Below, in pieces: positions 19,709 through 29,114 of a stretch of 64,000 bases of DNA. Under the pieces are notes generated by a model. That model was given only the letters and a program-made list of their open reading frames with translations, did no database searches and had not been told where the DNA came from. Positions within the stretch are counted from its first letter, which is position 1. The number at the start of each line of letters is the position of its first letter. The position numbers and the translations under genes are program-made. The DNA is from Spiroplasma melliferum (lineage in GTDB: Bacteria > Bacillota_I > Bacilli_A > Mycoplasmatales > Mycoplasmataceae): positions 558,001 to 622,000 of the forward strand of contig CP029202.1 of NCBI GenBank assembly GCA_005222125.1, written 5' to 3'.

Positions 19709-19737
19709 ATTAATTTTAATTAAGATAATTATAAAAT

Positions 19738-19779
19738 AAAAACTACACTTAATTTGATAAAAAAATGAGTGTAGTTTTT
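19738..19779 (+). terminator. Terminator of the restriction-modification operon
   Basis: AAAACTACACT / AGTGTAGTTTT stem, loop of about 19 nt, T-run. Confidence 0.75.
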
Positions 19780-19804
19780 ATTTTATGTTATTATTAAATT
19801 AATA

Positions 19805-19836
19805 GATTTGTTGCACTTGCATTTACAATTTACACC
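19805..19836. repeat. IS30-like terminal inverted repeat, right end of prophage B
   Basis: GATTTGTTGCACTTGCATTT then ACAATTTACACC, the inverse of the left-end repeats. The preceding TTATTATTAAATTAATA also precedes the right repeat of prophage C (30250), so the right end is conserved over about 50 bp. Confidence 0.7.
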
Positions 19837-19863
19837 TCCAATAGTTATTTATAATTAAACTAG

Positions 19864-20177
19864 TATTATTATGGTTTTCTCTCCCCACAAATCAAAAAGG
19901 AGAGTGATAAAAATACTTAGTATTTTTTTATCAATACTACGGACATTCACACCAATAATGCCCTATATATTATTATTTTTAGGTTTTAATCCTTTTGGAA
20001 AAGAATTATTCATATTAGATAAAATAATATGATTATTCAATACAATAGAAATTAATAACCTATCATTTATTTGATTTATCATTATTTCAGTTTTAATAAG
20101 AGCAGGAATAATAATAATCAAAAGAATAATATCAATATTTATATAAAAATTTGTGGGGAGAGAAAACCATAATAATA
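19864..20177. mobile_element. 314-bp element with 29-bp perfect inverted repeats
   Basis: TATTATTATGGTTTTCTCTC ... at 19864-19892 is repeated exactly in inverse at 20149-20177. Between them lies one small reading frame and no transposase. It abuts the end of the inverted half of prophage C. Size and structure resemble a MITE, but the interior is coding. A second element of the same design is at 22209. Confidence 0.65.
19904..20146 (+). CDS. Small two-helix membrane protein inside an inverted-repeat element
   Basis: 80 aa from GTG 19904 with AAGGAG 5-8 nt upstream. Two hydrophobic segments (about residues 1-25 and 55-78) separated by GKELFILDKIIWLFNTIEINN; two Trp are TGA. The frame fills the element almost exactly between the repeats, which argues against chance, but there is no known homologue. 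Confidence 0.45.
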
Positions 20178-20188
20178 ACAAAATTTAA

Positions 20189-20392
20189 TTATTTAAAACA
20201 ACTAACTATTTTGAAAACCATTCACAACAAGAACCAAGTTAAAAATAAAATAACAATTCAAATGCCAATCATAAGAGTTAAATATTCATTTTGAGTTAAA
20301 TTCCAAGTTGTAATACTTTCAACGTTAGATTTATCAATAAATAAAAATACATGAATAAAAAACTCTTTTAATTTTTCTCAATCTTTTGCCAT
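20189..20392 (-). CDS. Plectrovirus 67-aa membrane protein (prophage C)
   Basis: Same protein as at 1730 but ending IVSCFK instead of IVGYFK, and here the Zot gene does not follow: this is the breakpoint where the front half of prophage C has been inverted. Confidence 0.8.
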
Positions 20393-20395
20393 AAT

Positions 20396-20545
20396 TTAAA
20401 AGCTTCACATTTTTTGAATGATTTTAAAAAACATACCAAAAAATAAAACTATAAATAATACAAACGAGAGAACATACAAAAATTCAGGAGCATTTGAACC
20501 AATAATATAACTTACAAATTGAACTCAATAATCATATAAACTCAT
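20396..20545 (-). CDS. Plectrovirus 49-aa membrane protein (prophage C)
   Basis: MSLYDYWVQF protein, one transmembrane helix, starting directly after the stop of the fused protein. Confidence 0.75.
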
Positions 20546-20986
20546 TTAATTTAAATCTTTCAAATCATTAATTAATTCTTGCTCTTTTTCAACAGTTCAA
20601 TTTGTTAAATTATTTTTAGTTGTTTTTACTTTTTGGGGTTCACCAGGGAATAATGCTTTTTTCATTTGTGTAAAATAATTTTGTTTATATTGATTATATA
20701 AATTAATTAATTCTGTCCCGGTTAAATATTTTCACACATGACGTTTTAAATTTTCATTATATTTTACAATAGGGTAAGAATTATCATAAATCAAACCAAT
20801 AGCAACTTGATCAGAATGTTTTTCACTAAAATAAATAAATCTATTACTTAACCAAAAACCAATATGTTTATTGTGATTAGGCAAATTTATAAATGAAGCT
20901 TTATCTGTTCTAAAAACTATAAATTCTCTTCGAATAAAGTAATTTTCTACGTTAATATTCTTCTTATAACTTGGTTTCTGATACAT
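20546..20986 (-). CDS. Plectrovirus conserved protein with fused N-terminus (prophage C)
   Basis: 146 aa, [17 protein letters not shown]..., made of the first six codons of the 61-aa gene (MYQKP) joined to the body of the 143-aa protein ([10 protein letters not shown] in A). Relative to prophage A about 180 bp are missing between short TTATA repeats and the frame is kept. Prophage E has the core protein with neither form of this N-terminus. Confidence 0.75.
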
Positions 20987-21128
20987 TACTCAAATCAACT
21001 CGCTTTCTATTGCACTGCATTGAGCAAACATTTAACTTAAAATACAAACTACCAACAAATTTTTTATTCAAAATAGAATGACAAATTTGACATTTACGTT
21101 TAATAAAAAATATTCAAATTCCTAACAT
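20964..21128 (-). CDS. Small zinc-ribbon-like protein, 54 aa (prophage C)
   Basis: CQIC and CSMQC pairs as in the prophage A copy; here it begins with ATG overlapping the previous stop (TAATG). Overlaps the fused gene by 23 bp. Confidence 0.6.
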
Positions 21129-21337
21129 TATTTTTTCCTTTCTCTTAATTTTTGATGAAAAATTCAATGACAATTATCACAATATTCCTTTTGATATTCT
21201 AAATTAGTATCACCACAATTATTTAAAAAACATATTTCAATATCCTCATCTATTAAAATTCTGTTGCATAAAACACATAAAGCAATTCCTTTTGGACTTG
21301 AAATATGATTATAAAAATATGTTTTAACAACTGACAT
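21128..21337 (-). CDS. Small Cys-rich protein, 69 aa (prophage C)
   Basis: MSVVKTYFYNHIS... with CVLC and CDNC pairs, a probable zinc-binding fold. It occupies the place of the Dam methyltransferase of prophage A, between the MQDLL protein and the 54-aa zinc-ribbon protein, flanked by the same GAGTGTGATTAAT sequence. Function unknown. Confidence 0.55.
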
Positions 21338-21362
21338 AATTAATCACACTCCATTACATAAA

Positions 21363-21530
21363 CTATTTCGTAATATTACTTTCTAACTGTTCTACAATAT
21401 GTTGATAAAAACTCATTTCTTTTCGAATAATATTTATTGATTCATGATGAATTTCATACTCATTTAATTGAATTAAAGTAGCTTGCATAGTTTTAATTTT
21501 CATTTTAATTACATCTAATAAATCTTGCAT
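21363..21530 (-). CDS. Small coiled-coil protein, 55 aa (prophage C)
   Basis: MQDLLDVIKMKIKTMQATL, homologue of the 39-aa protein at 3665 with 16 extra residues in the middle; both end QHI.EQLESNI.K. Confidence 0.55.
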   Translation of the reverse strand: MQDLLDVIKMKIKTMQATLIQLNEYEIHHESINIIRKEMSFYQHIVEQLESNITK

Positions 21531-21532
21531 AA

Positions 21533-22012
21533 TTATTCCTCCAAATTTTTATATTTTGAATTATCTTTTAAAGCAATTAATATATGTGTTTCATCATGAT
21601 ATCTAAAACATTCATTATCATAATAGGCTTTTTCACATTCTTGTCCTTCAGATAACCGACCACAATATTCACAATCATAATAATATTCAAAATCACTTTT
21701 CTTTAATTGACTATATTGTCTAGTTTTACTAGAATAAGTAATTTGTTTATTTGCTGTTAATAACAAATCAATTTTTCTATCTTTTTCAGCAAGTTTATTT
21801 TCATAAAAACTTTTTACTTTTTCTAAAATTTGTTCACGATCACTTTCAGAAAATATTTCATCCACTTCATGATGATTTAATCGTTCTTGATATTCTTTTA
21901 ACATTTCATAAGTTGCTTTTAAAACATCAGGTGCCATATTATTAGGCCACTTTGTAAAATCTTGACCACAAATTGAAATTACTTGTTCGATACTATCTAT
22001 AATTTTTTTCAT
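21533..22012 (-). CDS. Plectrovirus early accessory protein with Cys-rich tail, 159 aa (prophage C)
   Basis: Starts MKKIIDSIEQ at 22012 with AGGAG upstream. The N-terminal 80 residues match the prophage A protein; the tail carries CEYCG and two further cysteines (GQECEKAYYDNECF), likely a zinc finger. Domain swapping at the C-terminus is the main difference between copies. Confidence 0.7.
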   Translation of the reverse strand: MKKIIDSIEQVISICGQDFTKWPNNMAPDVLKATYEMLKEYQERLNHHEVDEIFSESDREQILEKVKSFYENKLAEKDRKIDLLLTANKQITYSSKTRQYSQLKKSDFEYYYDCEYCGRLSEGQECEKAYYDNECFRYHDETHILIALKDNSKYKNLEE

Positions 22013-22609
22013 ATAAATACTCCTTAACATTTACTGTAACAAACATTGTTATATCTAATGCTTAAATAATGTATATGTATTGTAATAAACATTGGTAATA
22101 ACAATGTTAAATATATAAAATCAAAAATTAAGGCACACTAAAAATAACTACTTAGTTTTAACTAATAGCTATTAAAATATAAAATTATATGTTTATAATT
22201 AAGTTGATATTTTTACACTATATACTGCCTACAAGTTTTTAAAAGAAAGTAGGTGTATTTATAAAAAATATTATAAAAATTTTTGGTTCAAAACTGTTAT
22301 TATTATGACCTTTAATAGAAATATTCTTATTTCTATTAAATCCTACTAAAAAAATATTTTTCATAATAGACTCAATATTATGAACAATAAACAATATAAA
22401 TGTAACTACTATTGGCGATATAGTCATATTTATTTCCACAACAGGATTTTTCATCTTGTTAACATTATCAATAATAACCAAAATAATTAAATTTATTTAA
22501 AAATAAATTTGTAGACAGTGTATAGTGCAAAAATAAACAACAAAATTATTTATTCAATTCACATAAAAGCTAGTGTGCCATAGCTAAGATATATGATCGA
22601 TTATAAATA
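22013..22609. other. Plectrovirus non-coding region, enlarged (prophage C)
   Basis: Holds the iteron-like AACATTGTT/ACAATGTT motifs (22035-22110) and the GGCACACT...AGTGTGCC pair (22134 and 22572). In prophage A the pair is about 70 bp apart; here a 326-bp inverted-repeat element separates it. Confidence 0.55.
22209..22534. mobile_element. 326-bp element with 30-bp imperfect inverted repeats
   Basis: Ends ATTTTTACACTATATACTGC ... (22209-22238) and its near-inverse at 22505-22534 (about four mismatches). The interior contains a minus-strand frame (22239-22451 from ATG, 70 aa, MKNPVVEINMTISPIVVTFI...) with a hydrophobic start; whether it is expressed is unclear. No target duplication is visible. 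Confidence 0.55.
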
Positions 22610-22858
22610 TTAAAATCCTTTAACCATAACACGGAAAAAGTTTAATATTTTAATAATTACTCAAATTCCAAATGGAATTAAAATAATTCAAGCATCACCA
22701 AGAAATGTCATTAATTGTGGTAATACAGCATAAACAGCGTCTTTAACTTTCATCATCGCATTACCCAATCCAGTTCAAATAGAATCCATTCCACCTGAAA
22801 TAGTAGGAGTATCTGCAGCTAGAAAATTAACAGCTGTTGTTAAATACATACCTAACAT
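22610..22858 (-). CDS. Plectrovirus major coat protein (pVIII-like), prophage C
   Basis: 82-aa coat protein like that of prophage A, differing at a few positions (for example LGNAMMKVKDAVYAVLPQ). Confidence 0.85.
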
Positions 22859-23007
22859 TATTCTTTATCCTCCTTACTTTTAATTTCTTTTTTATCTTTT
22901 TTCTTTCCTTGAATTTGACGAATTTTTTGATAAATCGATAGACCAATTCAAGCAAGAATTCCTAAAATAATAACAATACTAAATATTCATGTTAACCATA
23001 CTGGCAT
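22858..23007 (-). CDS. Plectrovirus 49-aa membrane protein upstream of coat (prophage C)
   Basis: MPVWLTWIFS, TAATG-coupled to the coat gene. Confidence 0.8.
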
Positions 23008-23115
23008 AACTTAATTCCTCCTAGAAATTTAGCTTGCGCGGCACGCTTCGCGTGTTCGCTACGCTCAAAATAAACAATATTGAATAAATTACCGCTAATA
23101 AATTACGCGGATAAT

Positions 23116-23229
23116 TTATTCATTCTCTTTTACATTATTAGTTACTATCTTATTAACAGTATTAATAACATTATCTTTTCCATACTTAGTTACTAAGGAC
23201 CGCAAAATAAAATAATGTTTTCTTTCCAT
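23116..23229 (-). CDS. Plectrovirus leading small protein, 37 aa (prophage C)
   Basis: MERKHYFILRSLVTKYGKD, apparently the same as the prophage A copy. It lies just inside the old left end of the phage, which is now in the middle of the prophage. Confidence 0.65.
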   Translation of the reverse strand: MERKHYFILRSLVTKYGKDNVINTVNKIVTNNVKENE

Positions 23230-23231
23230 TA

Positions 23232-23261
23232 AAAAATCAACTCCTTTCAAAGTTGATTTTT
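23232..23261. terminator. Hairpin at the displaced left end of prophage C
   Basis: AAAAATCAACT / AGTTGATTTTT stem over the ribosome binding site of the 37-aa gene, as in prophage A. Confidence 0.55.
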
Positions 23262-23285
23262 TTCTGCTTCATATTACAATTTACA
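23262..23285. repeat. Displaced IS30-like terminal repeat inside prophage C
   Basis: CTGCTTCATATTACAATTTAC, the same orientation as at 5024. It lies between two divergent parts of the same phage instead of at an end, evidence that the left half was inverted. Confidence 0.6.
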
Positions 23286-23292
23286 AGGTAAA

Positions 23293-24297
23293 ATGAAAAA
23301 GTTTATATTTTTTCTAAAAAATTATTGTTATATTAGCGGTTCAATGCTTTTGTTTAGTTTAGTTGATTTATTATTTTGAATTATTTCTTTAAATTATACT
23401 GGTTTAGTATTTTGACTTTTATTTGCTTTGCAGTGTGTTTATTTTGTTTGGTGATTATGAAAAAATATTTTTTATCAATTGAATGCTTTTCGCTTAGTAA
23501 ATTTTGTTTGAGATAATCCATTATCGGTAATTATTGGTAAATTAGGAACAGGGAAAACATTACTTTTAACTTATTTGTCAGAAACAATGAAATTATTAAC
23601 AGATAAAATTTATAGTAATTATCCATTAGAAGATGATAAAGTTAAAGTTTTAACATTTAAAAATTTAGATTTTACAGATAGAACAAAACCAGTTCCTCCA
23701 GATGATAGTTTAATTTTGTTTGATGAAAGTTTTTTATATATTGACGGAACTAGTCCTCATGATGAAAAAGTAACTCATCGTGGTAAAATTCCTTGAATTG
23801 TATTAGCTAGACATTTTGGACACCGTGCTTTATTTACAGCTCAACGCGAAGGTATGCTTTGAAATAATATTCGCCAATTAGCTAGTGGTATTATTATTCC
23901 TATTTCGCTTAAAAAACCTATTACTAAAAAAGGAATTAATTTTTTTAATAGATTCTTTATTATGCGAATTGGTATTTTTCAAGATATTACTGATTATGAA
24001 ATTTGAAAAACAGAATCTGTCAAACGTACAGCGGAAGGTAAACGTGCAAAACATAGATCTGATGTTGGATTAGGAATTCGGTTTTTTAAAATAATTATCC
24101 CATTAGAAATCGCCCAAAAGTATGAAAGTAAATGATTATCATTTGTTCGTGAACTAAAAAATGATGATGTTCCTGTTACTAAAGAGTACTATTGAACACA
24201 ACTTAAAGATTTAACAATAAAAGAACGTTTAGAGTTACTAGATATTGATATTCTTAAAAAGAATTTAAAACCTAAAAAAGAACATAATAATGAATAA
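23293..24297 (+). CDS. Zot-like filamentous-phage assembly ATPase (prophage C)
   Basis: 334 aa with P-loop GKLGTGKT and two N-terminal membrane segments. It begins only 8 bp after the displaced terminal repeat, with no upstream viral gene. The C-terminus ends KKEHNNE instead of KKGSGKDD, because a 540-bp insertion follows that carries the original ending on a new gene. Confidence 0.85.
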
Positions 24298-24302
24298 TTA
24301 AA

Positions 24303-24572
24303 TTATTTATTTCAATCACATATTCTTATTAATGCTCATATAATTACATATAAAATTTGAATAATTAAAAGTATTATTTGATGTTTAATTATTATTGCTG
24401 CTTTTAAATCCTGGAATTGTATTCCTCAATTTAAAATTTGTAAAATAAAATGTATTAATGTTTCTATTTTATTGTTTTCATTAGGTATTCAATTTATTAC
24501 TATTGCATTAATAATCCATGCAACAATAATTTCTATTCAAATAATGTCAAATATATGTGTTAATTTTTCCAA
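24303..24572 (-). CDS. Hydrophobic protein on the opposite strand, 89 aa
   Basis: From TTG 24572 (GGAG about 10 nt upstream) the minus strand has an open frame with many TGA Trp and three hydrophobic stretches (IIWIEIIVAWIINAIVINWI and others), ending IRICDWNK. No homologue elsewhere in the window. Part of the insertion between Zot and the 133-aa gene of prophage C. Possibly a holin-like or exclusion membrane protein; expression is uncertain. Confidence 0.4.
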
Positions 24573-24609
24573 AATAAGTTTTCTCCAATCTTACAGAAAG
24601 GTTTTTAAT

Positions 24610-24864
24610 ATGAAAAATAAATTTAAATTTTTAAAATTAAATTGATGAAAAATAATAATTTATATTTTGATAAATTTACTAGGACTACTTCTATTATACT
24701 TTGTAAATATAAATGAATTAAAATTTTTAATAAAAAAATTAGGTTTTATTGGAAATTTAATGTGTGTTGGTTATTTGTTAATATGAAATGTTTTATCTAA
24801 TTTTTTAATTTATATAATTGAATTTTTAAAAAAAATAAAAAAAGGAAGTGGTAAAGATGATTAA
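24610..24864 (+). CDS. Small membrane protein with Zot-derived C-terminus, 84 aa
   Basis: MKNKFKFLKLNWWKIIIYIL... with two transmembrane helices (about 15-32 and 46-68), ending [11 protein letters not shown], exactly the Zot ending of prophages A and B. Ribosome binding site GAAAGG. It overlaps the next gene just as Zot normally does. The insertion therefore replaced the Zot ending while keeping the translational coupling. Confidence 0.6.
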
Positions 24865-25258
24865 TTTATTTGCTGAGAATAATAGTAATTGAGACAAGAT
24901 TTTTAGTTTTATTTTTGATGTATTTTTGTTTATTTTTGATGTGATTTGAAATACTAAACTGCCAATGACGAATACAACGATTGCTTATTTTATAATCTTT
25001 TTTATGGTTATTAAATTATCAATTTATGCAATACATGGTACATCAACACAATATAATGAATTAGGTTCAACTGTTCAAAATAGTACATCAAAATTATATT
25101 CTGCAACAGCTCGTGGAGTTTCAGATACTAAACAAGGTATCCAAAAACATGTTAAAGAACGTAAACAATTTAAAATTAATCGTAATAAACAACAATTATC
25201 AAGTTTAGCTAAACAAGCAAAAACGAGAGAACAAGCATATAGAAGGATACATAAATAA
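24857..25258 (+). CDS. Plectrovirus 133-aa membrane protein with basic tail (prophage C)
   Basis: MINLFAENN start, otherwise close to the A and B copies ([17 protein letters not shown]). Confidence 0.85.
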
Positions 25259-25494
25259 TGATTAGATTAGTTTTATTAGTTGCAGCAATAGCTATTTTTG
25301 GGACAGGTTTTATAACAGTTATTATAAATCAACTTACATCAGCAAAAAACATTATTATGGATCTATATAATTCAGATACTTGGTTACTTTCGTTGTTTGG
25401 TAAAATGGCAATTTTATTTTCTCATCCATTAATGCTTACGATTTCAAGTTTATATATTCTTGCCTTTATTGTTTCTAAAACATTGTATAGTTAG
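25258..25494 (+). CDS. Plectrovirus 78-aa membrane protein (prophage C)
   Basis: Two-helix protein, TAATG-coupled to the previous gene, followed by TAGGAGT for the attachment gene. Confidence 0.85.
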   Translation: MIRLVLLVAAIAIFGTGFITVIINQLTSAKNIIMDLYNSDTWLLSLFGKMAILFSHPLMLTISSLYILAFIVSKTLYS

Positions 25495-25505
25495 GAGTTG
25501 TATTT

Positions 25506-27662
25506 ATGAAAAAGATAATATCTTTATTTTCAATATTTATTTTAGGTATTTTAAGTTTAGTTATTCCTTTGATTACTTTAACAGCGTTTAAACCTTTAAA
25601 TCAACAAAGTTATAATGTAAAGCAACAAGCAACAGGTATCAATGAAACAGATTTTATTAATACAATGTTTTTGCGTAGTACTTTTTTTGAGAATTGGTCA
25701 GAAACAAACTATTTTATTAATCCGACTTTAAAAACATCGCAATCATTAACTTATAATGATAAATGATATTTAGACTTTTTAAAAGATAGTTATTCTACCG
25801 GAATTTCATTTGATAAGCCTAGTGATGAGTTTATTGATTTATATAAAAATTGAGATATTTATGCTAAACAATATAACATTGATAAGTTTTATGATGTTGA
25901 TAAAAAACAATTTTTAAAAGAATTAACTAATTTTTCTTATTCTTTTGCAAAATATTTTAATACTGTGGAAGTTATTAATAAATTAAAAAAGGGTGTTGAT
26001 AATTTACAATTGGTTAATTTAAAATTTCAAAATTGAAAGTTAATTGAATATGGACATGGAGAAATTAATGATGTTTTAAAAACTTATATAGGATTAAAAT
26101 TAATTGGAAAAACATGATTTGTAAACACTTGAAAAGGCAAAGAATTAAAAAGCGATACTTGAGAAATTTTTGGTTATAAGGATATTTATCGTTGAGATGG
26201 AATTAGTGAACCTGAAACACCAGATGTTGATAAAAATACTGGTGATGTTATTTTTTGAACTGATAATCAATATCAAAATACTCGTTCTTTTTTATTAAAA
26301 TATATTAACTCTATTGTGCAAGAAAATATTCGAGTTCAACAAGGTGGTAATCCAGATTATGATGATCCAAATTTAGGTAGTCAAAGAATTATTTTTGATT
26401 TTGAAATTATTAATAATTTAGATAAAACTAGTACTGGTACGATTTTAACTAAAAAGTCAATTTATCGAATGATTTTAACGATTGATGAACGAAAAAATAT
26501 TATTGCTGGGAGTTTAGAGTTAACACATCTTAAGCAATATTGAAATGGATATGATTATAATAATTATCGGTATACTGATGATTTAGGTTTTTTATTTTCT
26601 TTTATGAAAGATAAGGAAAATAAATTTAATTTTAGTGCTGAAACATATAATTATTATCAAGGTAATACTCCTAATACTGGTAAAATAGTTTTTGAACAGA
26701 TGAAAGGTCAAATTGATATTAATAAATTTTTAAAAGCCTTTTTTGCGCATGCGTTGGTACCAGTGTTTCAAAATCGTAGTAATTTTATTGAAAGTGGTTA
26801 TATTGATGATTTACGATATGATACGATTTTAATTAACTTTTTTGGTTTAAAATTAGTTAATTTTAGAGATGTTTTAATTGATAAAAATAATGCCAATAAA
26901 AATCAATTTGAAAAGTTATTAAATAGTATGTTTACAGTTTCGCAAAATTTTTATAAGGATTATTTACGAACCATTTTTGATTTAGAAAATAATACTTATG
27001 TGCAAGGATATAATAAAAAATATGGTTTGTTGGCTAATAATGGTTTCAAAATTTATCCACGTTATTTTTATTTTTCAGATAAATATAATCAATTAAATAT
27101 CAAGTTGTATTCTGCTTATAAAAATCGTTTTTATAGTACTAATTATGGTAATGTATTTAATTATGATTTTTCCGTCGCAAATGATTATAATATTAATCAA
27201 AATGAGGGTTATGTTTTTGAAGGTGCTTTAAAAGACAAATATGGTTTAAAATACAAAAAAATTGAAGAACAAAAAATTGGTTATAATGTTTTTGAGTTAC
27301 AAGCTCAAAAAGAAAATGATATGTATCGTTATTATGATTTTAATTTTGGTATTTATAATTGACAAGAAATTAATAATGGTGGGTTGTTTCCTGACGGACA
27401 ATGATGACAAGCACAATATGAAAGTTGTAGTTGATATAATTTAGCATGCCATATTAGAAATGCAGCAATTTGAGTTGTAAATAATATTCCTGGTGTAAAA
27501 CAAGTTAATGAATTAGCAAGTGGTGTTGGTAAAATATTTCAAACAATATATAGTTTTTTTAATCAAACGTTTGAGGTGTGAAAATTTAGTCCGGCGTTAT
27601 ATAACACAATAACAAATATATTCTTATTAATTATCTTTATGAAATTTGTTCGATTAATTTAA
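25506..27662 (+). CDS. Plectrovirus attachment protein (pIII-like), prophage C
   Basis: 718 aa, very similar to the B protein outside the cassette. The cassette region is completely different (NWKLIEYGHGEINDV ... YRWDGISEPETPDVDKNTG) and matches the C lipoprotein. The abrupt switch between near-identity and no similarity marks the cassette as a replaceable module. C-terminal anchor TNIFLLIIFMKFVRLI. Confidence 0.8.
26031..26243 (+). repeat. Variable cassette, attachment-gene copy (prophage C)
   Basis: 213 bp read as identical to the reverse complement of 27708-27920; limits AATTGAAAG and AATACTGGT. Confidence 0.85.
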
Positions 27663-27686
27663 AAAAGGACTTTGCTAGTCCTTTTA
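27661..27686. terminator. Bidirectional terminator between attachment and lipoprotein genes (prophage C)
   Basis: AAAGGACT / AGTCCTTT stem with A- and T-runs. Its sequence differs from the B hairpin although the position is the same. Confidence 0.7.
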
Positions 27687-28058
27687 TCCTTTTCAATCGG
27701 TAATTTTACCAGTATTTTTATCAACATCTGGTGTTTCAGGTTCACTAATTCCATCTCAACGATAAATATCCTTATAACCAAAAATTTCTCAAGTATCGCT
27801 TTTTAATTCTTTGCCTTTTCAAGTGTTTACAAATCATGTTTTTCCAATTAATTTTAATCCTATATAAGTTTTTAAAACATCATTAATTTCTCCATGTCCA
27901 TATTCAATTAACTTTCAATTACTATTTTTTGGTGGTAGTTCTGGTTCTGGTTTATTGTTTTCTCCATTTTCATTATTGTTAGGTTTATCACAAGCTGTTA
28001 AATTTGCTGACATCCCAACTAGTCCACATACCCCTAAAATACTTAGTAACTTTTTCAT
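27684..28058 (-). CDS. Lipoprotein carrying the attachment-protein cassette (prophage C)
   Basis: 124 aa: signal MKKLLSILGVCGLVG, lipobox NLTAC, linker PNNNENGENNKPEPELPP, the cassette NWKLIEYGHG..., fixed tail GKITDWKG. Signal and tail match prophage B, the cassette does not. Confidence 0.8.
27708..27920 (-). repeat. Variable cassette, lipoprotein-gene copy (prophage C)
   Basis: Inverted partner of 26031-26243, about 1.46 kb away. Confidence 0.85.
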
Positions 28059-28130
28059 TTTCAACTTATTCCTTCCTTTATTAAAAATATGTAATAATTA
28101 TAACAAAAAATTTTAGAAAGGTATTTAATA

Positions 28131-29114
28131 ATGAATTATAAGCATTTCAGTATTGATGAACGTGTTATATTAAGTCAGTTATTAGTATCAAAACTATTTC
28201 AAAAGAAAAATGGCAAACCAAATTTATTTAAAATTGCTAAATATATGGAAAGAAGTGTCTCTACAATTTGAAATGAAGTTAAACGTTTTCAAAAGTTAAA
28301 AGAATATAATCCTATTAAAGCTCATAAAAAGTATCTTAAAAATCGTAAAAAATCAGTTAAACATATAAAATTTTCATATCAACAATTAATGTGATTAGAT
28401 GAAAAATTTAATAAATTTCATTGATCCCCAGAAATTATTTGTTATGAATATAATCGTGAATTTGGCATTAAATTTCCGGTATGTTTTAAAACTTTATATA
28501 AGTATATTTTTCTTGGTTTATTTGGTTTAAATAAACGTAATTTGTATTTTCACGGTAGAAAAAATAAAAGTAAACAAACTATTGATAATCGTGGTAAATT
28601 AACTAGTTTTAGAACTATTGCAGAAGCTAAACATGATAAAAATGAATTTGGTTGATTTGAAATGGATACAATAGTTGGCAAAGATTTGAAATCTGTTTGT
28701 TTAGTTTTAACTGAGCAATTAACTAAATTTGAAATTGTAAGAAAATTAAAAGATAGAACACCAAACGAAGTAATTAGAGTTATTAAAAGTATTTTTAAAA
28801 CTAGTGTTTTAAAGAAAATAGTTAAAGGTATTATAACTGATCAAGGTAAAGAGTTTTCAGAATGAAGACAAATTGAGACTTATATTGGAACTAAAGTTTA
28901 TTTTTGTGATAAAGGCAAACCTACTCAAAAACCTATTGTTGAAAGAATTAATCGTGATTTAAGGCATTGATTTCCTAAAGGAATAGATTTAGATGTTTAT
29001 TCACAAGAATATTACGATGAAATAGTTAATATTATTAATGAAAGACCACGACAGTGTTTAGGTTGGAATTCAGCTAAAAAATTGTTTGTTAATAAAATTC
29101 AAAATTTTATTTAA
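28131..29114 (+). CDS. IS30-family transposase (prophage C)
   Basis: 327 aa with FEMDTIVG, ITDQGKEF and PIVERINRDL as DDE residues. Residues about 33-65 (FKIAKYMERSVSTIWNEV) differ from the B copy (SKIAKAMDKHRSTILREI) while flanking DNA is nearly identical, and the last ten residues differ too. Ends convergent with, and overlapping, the toxin gene at 29107. Confidence 0.88.

Noticed and set aside
22239..22481. 80-aa minus-strand frame in the second small inverted-repeat element as a firm gene
   Set aside because: No ribosome binding site and uncertain start; described only within the element.
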